Of a stretch of DNA of 64,000 nt, positions 60,919 through 64,000 are shown piece by piece; position 1 is the first letter of the stretch, and every line of letters begins with the position of its first letter. The stretch covers positions 255,831 through 319,830 of the forward strand of contig JACJZA010000007.1 of the NCBI GenBank assembly GCA_020635825.1, in the 5' to 3' direction. Below the pieces are notes generated by a model. The model had not been told where the DNA came from. It searched no databases and saw only the letters and a list, made by a program, of their open reading frames with translations. Source of the stretch: Flavobacteriales bacterium. GTDB lineage: Bacteria > Bacteroidota > Bacteroidia > Flavobacteriales_E > Vicingaceae. The position numbers and the translations under genes are program-made.

Positions 60919-63453
60919 GTGAGTTTTAAACACGTTTTATATATTCTTTTTTTTGTTTTGGGAACTAGCACTATCTGGGCTCAAAATACAGCAATATTAA
61001 AAGGTCAACTTACTGACAACAACAAACCAATTGAAGGTGCAAGCATTGCCGTTGTTGGTAGTACTAAAGGTGTAACATCTGACAAAAATGGCTATTTTAA
61101 ATTAATAATTCCTGCCGAAAAAGATGTGATGGTTGGCATTACTTTTATTGGTTATCATTCTGTTCAGGAAAAATTCAATCTTAAAACGAATGAAAGTTTT
61201 ACTTACAATGTAACTCTAAAAAAATCAACAACCACCATTAGTGAATTTGAGTTTCAAGAAGAAAAAAACAGAGGTGGAACGATGGTTAAAATTCAACCCA
61301 ATTTAGCTTCAGGTTTTACAAGTTCATCGGGTAGTTTTGAAGCTATATTAAAAACTCTCCCGGGTGTTTCTTCCAATAACGAATTGAGTTCTCAGTATTC
61401 TGTTAGAGGTGGAAATTACGATGAAAACCTTATTTATGTGAATGATATTGAGATTTTTCGTCCATTTTTAATCCGTAGTGGACAACAAGAAGGATTAAGT
61501 TTCATCAATTCTGACATGGTTGAGAGTGTAGAATTCTCTGCCGGTGGTTTTGATGCTAAATACGGGGATAAAATGTCATCAGTCTTAGATATACAATACA
61601 AAGAGCCTGATGATTTTGAAGGTTCAGCCACACTAAGTCTACAAGGTGTACTATTTAATTTTGGAGGGTCTAGTAAAAACCATCGCTTTACCTATCTTAA
61701 TGGTTTTCGTTACAAAACCAATAAATATGTTTTACAAAGCTTAGATACAGATGGAGACTACCGCCCATCTTTTTATGATGTTCAAACCTATTTAACTTAC
61801 GATATATCTGAAAAATGGGAAATTGGCTTCCTAGGTAATGTCGCTCGTAACAAGTATTATTTTATTCCGGGAACCCGTGAAACAGATTTCGGAACCATAA
61901 ATGAAGCACTCCAACTTACTGTTTATTTTGATGGACAAGAAGTTGACCAATACCAAACTTATTTTGGTGCAATCACTAATACTTTTAGACCTAAAGCAAA
62001 TACAGAACTAAAACTAATTACTTCTGCCTATCGCGATTTAGAAGATGAAAAATATGATATTGAAGGAGGTTATCGTATTGATGAATTAGAGCGCGATTTA
62101 AGTAAAGATAACTTTGGAGATGTTAAATACAATCGAGGAATAGGCACTTTCCTTGACCACGCCAGAAATCAATTAGATGCCACTGTTTTTAATGTAGAAC
62201 ACAAAGGGAGAAGCATTAAAGAAAAACACATTACACATTGGGGAGTAAAATACCAACACGAATTTATAAAAGATAAAATAAGTGAATGGGGAATTATTGA
62301 TTCAACAGGTTATCTTACCCCTCACCCATCGGATTCTGTTGGATACACTAACCCCGAAGCTCAAGCAAATCAGCTTTTAGAATTAAATTATTTACTTAAA
62401 TCGAAAGTTGAATTAAATAGCAATCGTTATTCTGCTTACATTCAAAGAGATTGGAGATGGGAAAAAGATACTGTAAAATATACTTTTACATTAGGAACAA
62501 GAGGAAATTATTGGGATTTAAACCGTGAATTCCTTTTTAGCCCTAGAGGTTCTTTTTCTATTCAACCTAATTGGAAACACGATTATTTATTTAGAATTTC
62601 AGGAGGAGTATATTACCAACCTCCATTTTACCGTGAAATGAGATTTTTTGATGGAAGTATTAATAAAGAAATTAAATCTCAACGTTCTTATCAAGCTGTT
62701 TTAGGAGCTGACCACAATTTTAAAGCTTGGAATCGTCCTTTTAAATTTGTGGCTGAACTATACTATAAACATATGGAAAATGTAATTCCTTATGAGCTGG
62801 ATAATGTAAGAATAAGATACTATGCCAAAAACAATGCAAAAGCATATGCAATTGGTTCAGATTTTAAAATTAATGGTGAGTTTGTTAAAGGTGTTGAATC
62901 ATGGTTTAGTTTATCTGTAATGAAAACCCAAGAAGATATTTTAGATGATTTTTACTATGACTATTATAACAGTGATGGCGAAAAAATTATTTCAGGCTAT
63001 AGTGTAAATGATATTGCTGTTGATAGTGTTAGAATTGAGCCCGGTTACATACCTCGACCAACCGATCAAAGAGTTAATTTCTCTCTTTATTTTCAGGATT
63101 ACCTACCAAAATTACCTAGTTTAAAAATGCACATTGCACTATATTATGGAATGGGGCTTCCATTTGGACCAAACAATAAACATGAACGATATCAACAAAC
63201 ATTTAGAATGCCTGCTTACCGAAGAGTAGATTTAGGGTTTTCTTATGTAATTAAAGATGAAAGAAAAGAAAGTAAAAATGGGATGCTTAGAAACCTTAAA
63301 AATGCTTGGATAAGTGTCGAAGTATTTAATTTACTTCAAATTAACAATGTAATTTCTTATTTGTGGGTAGAAGATGTGACCGGTAGAAATTATGCTGTTC
63401 CTAATTATCTTACTTCTCGTCAATTGAATGTTAAACTTCATGTTGACTTCTAA
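60919..63453 (+). CDS. TonB-dependent receptor with carboxypeptidase-like regulatory domain
   Basis: The 844-residue protein begins with GTG at 60919 and a signal peptide (cleavage near IWAQ, residue 22). A carboxypeptidase-regulatory-like domain (about residues 25-105, ILKGQLTDNNKPIEGASIAV) is followed by the plug (about 115-220, SSQYSVRGGNYDENLIYVND) and the beta barrel. The C-terminus ends in the aromatic strand LHVDF. No SusD-like gene follows, so it need not be a polysaccharide transporter; the ligand is unknown. The downstream glycosyltransferase gene overlaps its last 14 bases. Confidence 0.9.
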   Translation: MSFKHVLYILFFVLGTSTIWAQNTAILKGQLTDNNKPIEGASIAVVGSTKGVTSDKNGYFKLIIPAEKDVMVGITFIGYHSVQEKFNLKTNESFTYNVTLKKSTTTISEFEFQEEKNRGGTMVKIQPNLASGFTSSSGSFEAILKTLPGVSSNNELSSQYSVRGGNYDENLIYVNDIEIFRPFLIRSGQQEGLSFINSDMVESVEFSAGGFDAKYGDKMSSVLDIQYKEPDDFEGSATLSLQGVLFNFGGSSKNHRFTYLNGFRYKTNKYVLQSLDTDGDYRPSFYDVQTYLTYDISEKWEIGFLGNVARNKYYFIPGTRETDFGTINEALQLTVYFDGQEVDQYQTYFGAITNTFRPKANTELKLITSAYRDLEDEKYDIEGGYRIDELERDLSKDNFGDVKYNRGIGTFLDHARNQLDATVFNVEHKGRSIKEKHITHWGVKYQHEFIKDKISEWGIIDSTGYLTPHPSDSVGYTNPEAQANQLLELNYLLKSKVELNSNRYSAYIQRDWRWEKDTVKYTFTLGTRGNYWDLNREFLFSPRGSFSIQPNWKHDYLFRISGGVYYQPPFYREMRFFDGSINKEIKSQRSYQAVLGADHNFKAWNRPFKFVAELYYKHMENVIPYELDNVRIRYYAKNNAKAYAIGSDFKINGEFVKGVESWFSLSVMKTQEDILDDFYYDYYNSDGEKIISGYSVNDIAVDSVRIEPGYIPRPTDQRVNFSLYFQDYLPKLPSLKMHIALYYGMGLPFGPNNKHERYQQTFRMPAYRRVDLGFSYVIKDERKESKNGMLRNLKNAWISVEVFNLLQINNVISYLWVEDVTGRNYAVPNYLTSRQLNVKLHVDF

Positions 63454-64000
63454 GCAATCTCTTGTAAGTATAATAATGCCAGTAAAAAATGCATCTGCAT
63501 TTTTACATCAAACTATAGATTCTATTATAAACCAAACCTACTCAAATTGGGAATTGATTGCTATTAATGACCATTCCTCAGATGATAGCTTGGAAACATT
63601 AAATATCTATTCTAACAAATGTCCCAACATTATAGTTTTAAAGAATCAAGGAAATGGGATTATTGATGCGCTTAAAACAGGCTACAACAATTCGAATGGT
63701 CAATTTATTACTCGAATGGATGCAGATGATTTAATGAGTCATAACAAGTTGGAATTAATGGTAAATGCTTTAAAAAATGGAAAAGGAAATATTGTTACTG
63801 GTTTAGTCAAATACTTTTCAGAAGGTGAATTAGGAAATGGATACAAGAACTATGAAAAATGGTTAAATGGATTAACCCTATCGAATCAAAATTATTCAGA
63901 AATATATAAAGAATGTTCTATTCCTTCACCCTGCTGGCTGGTTTGGAAAGAAGATTTTGACCTTTGTGGTGGATTTAATTCTAATACTTATCCTGAAGAT
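63440..64000 (+). CDS. Family 2 glycosyltransferase, 3' end outside window
   Basis: An ATG at 63440 opens a frame that runs to the edge for 187 codons. It has the GT2 features VSIIMPVKNASAFLHQTIDS, NDHSSDDSL and FITRMDADDLM, the last holding the DxD-type metal-binding motif. The start overlaps the end of the TonB-dependent receptor gene by 14 bases, in a different frame. It transfers a sugar to an unknown acceptor, perhaps for surface polysaccharide. The C-terminus is missing. Confidence 0.9.
   Translation, partial: MLTSKQSLVSIIMPVKNASAFLHQTIDSIINQTYSNWELIAINDHSSDDSLETLNIYSNKCPNIIVLKNQGNGIIDALKTGYNNSNGQFITRMDADDLMSHNKLELMVNALKNGKGNIVTGLVKYFSEGELGNGYKNYEKWLNGLTLSNQNYSEIYKECSIPSPCWLVWKEDFDLCGGFNSNTYPED

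Overview
The window is AT-rich chromosomal DNA from a Bacteroidota bacterium, most likely a member of the order Flavobacteriales. The supporting signs are a short primary sigma factor of about 287 residues, a giant surface adhesin with SprB repeats and a type IX secretion (gliding-motility) C-terminal domain, a TonB-dependent receptor with a carboxypeptidase-like regulatory domain, a Bacteroidota-type LptD/amidase/MCE cluster, a DNA polymerase III alpha fused to a proofreading exonuclease, and repeated matches to the Bacteroidota -7 promoter box TAnnTTTG. No tRNA, rRNA, CRISPR array, prophage or insertion sequence was seen. The window looks like core chromosome with a few lineage-specific genes. 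No gene-free stretch exceeds 300 bases.

Layout. 1-2 kb: the 5' part of a GH3 glycosidase/beta-lactamase-like fusion (minus strand). 2-5.4 kb: a split transketolase with a von Willebrand A protein between its two halves. 5.4-7 kb: an ECF sigma factor, a single-pass candidate anti-sigma factor and a periplasmic Spy-like protein, which together look like a three-gene envelope stress circuit. 7-7.9 kb: a DUF4293 membrane protein and a DivIC/FtsB-like cell division protein. 8-13.4 kb: both methylmalonyl-CoA mutase subunits with a small STAS-like gene between them, then a lipoprotein-type pyrophosphatase and an alpha/beta hydrolase. 13.4-14.9 kb: an unknown three-helix membrane protein, a 38-codon ORF and a palindromic REP-like element. 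14.2-22.3 kb: Fe-S oxidoreductase subunits, an HAD phosphatase, an MCE protein, an amidase and, divergently, LptD; this is an envelope-biogenesis neighbourhood.

22.3-27.4 kb: MnmD with a cysteine-cluster protein, a thioredoxin-like protein, rhomboid protease, a TerB/DnaJ co-chaperone and the primary sigma factor. 27.5-30.5 kb: a 1006-residue outer-membrane protein with 13 copies of an ICH...W..H..HGD..G.C repeat, the least explained gene in the window. 30.5-34.1 kb: TPMT-like methyltransferase, NlpC/P60 peptidase, CoA transferase, a PH-like membrane protein and a secreted TPR-like protein. 34.1-36.5 kb: DUF1573 lipoprotein, YajC, YbbR-like protein and CoaE in one operon. 36.6-40.6 kb: NhaC antiporter, MORN-type protein and long-chain acyl-CoA ligase. 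40.8-45.5 kb: DnaE (with exonuclease) and thioredoxin. 46-47.4 kb: nitronate monooxygenase and a DUF4442 thioesterase-like protein. 47.6-56.5 kb: a small secreted protein and the 2823-residue adhesin. 56.6-60.7 kb: PhnA and an active/inactive M16 protease pair. 60.9-64 kb: a TonB-dependent receptor and a truncated family 2 glycosyltransferase.

Most genes are housekeeping, envelope or carbon-metabolism functions. The strongest candidates for undescribed biology are the ICH/HGD repeat protein, the vWA gene inside the transketolase operon, the CnrYXH-like sigma circuit, the lipoprotein pyrophosphatase, and the 18-bp palindrome in which two divergent -7 boxes lie head to head.
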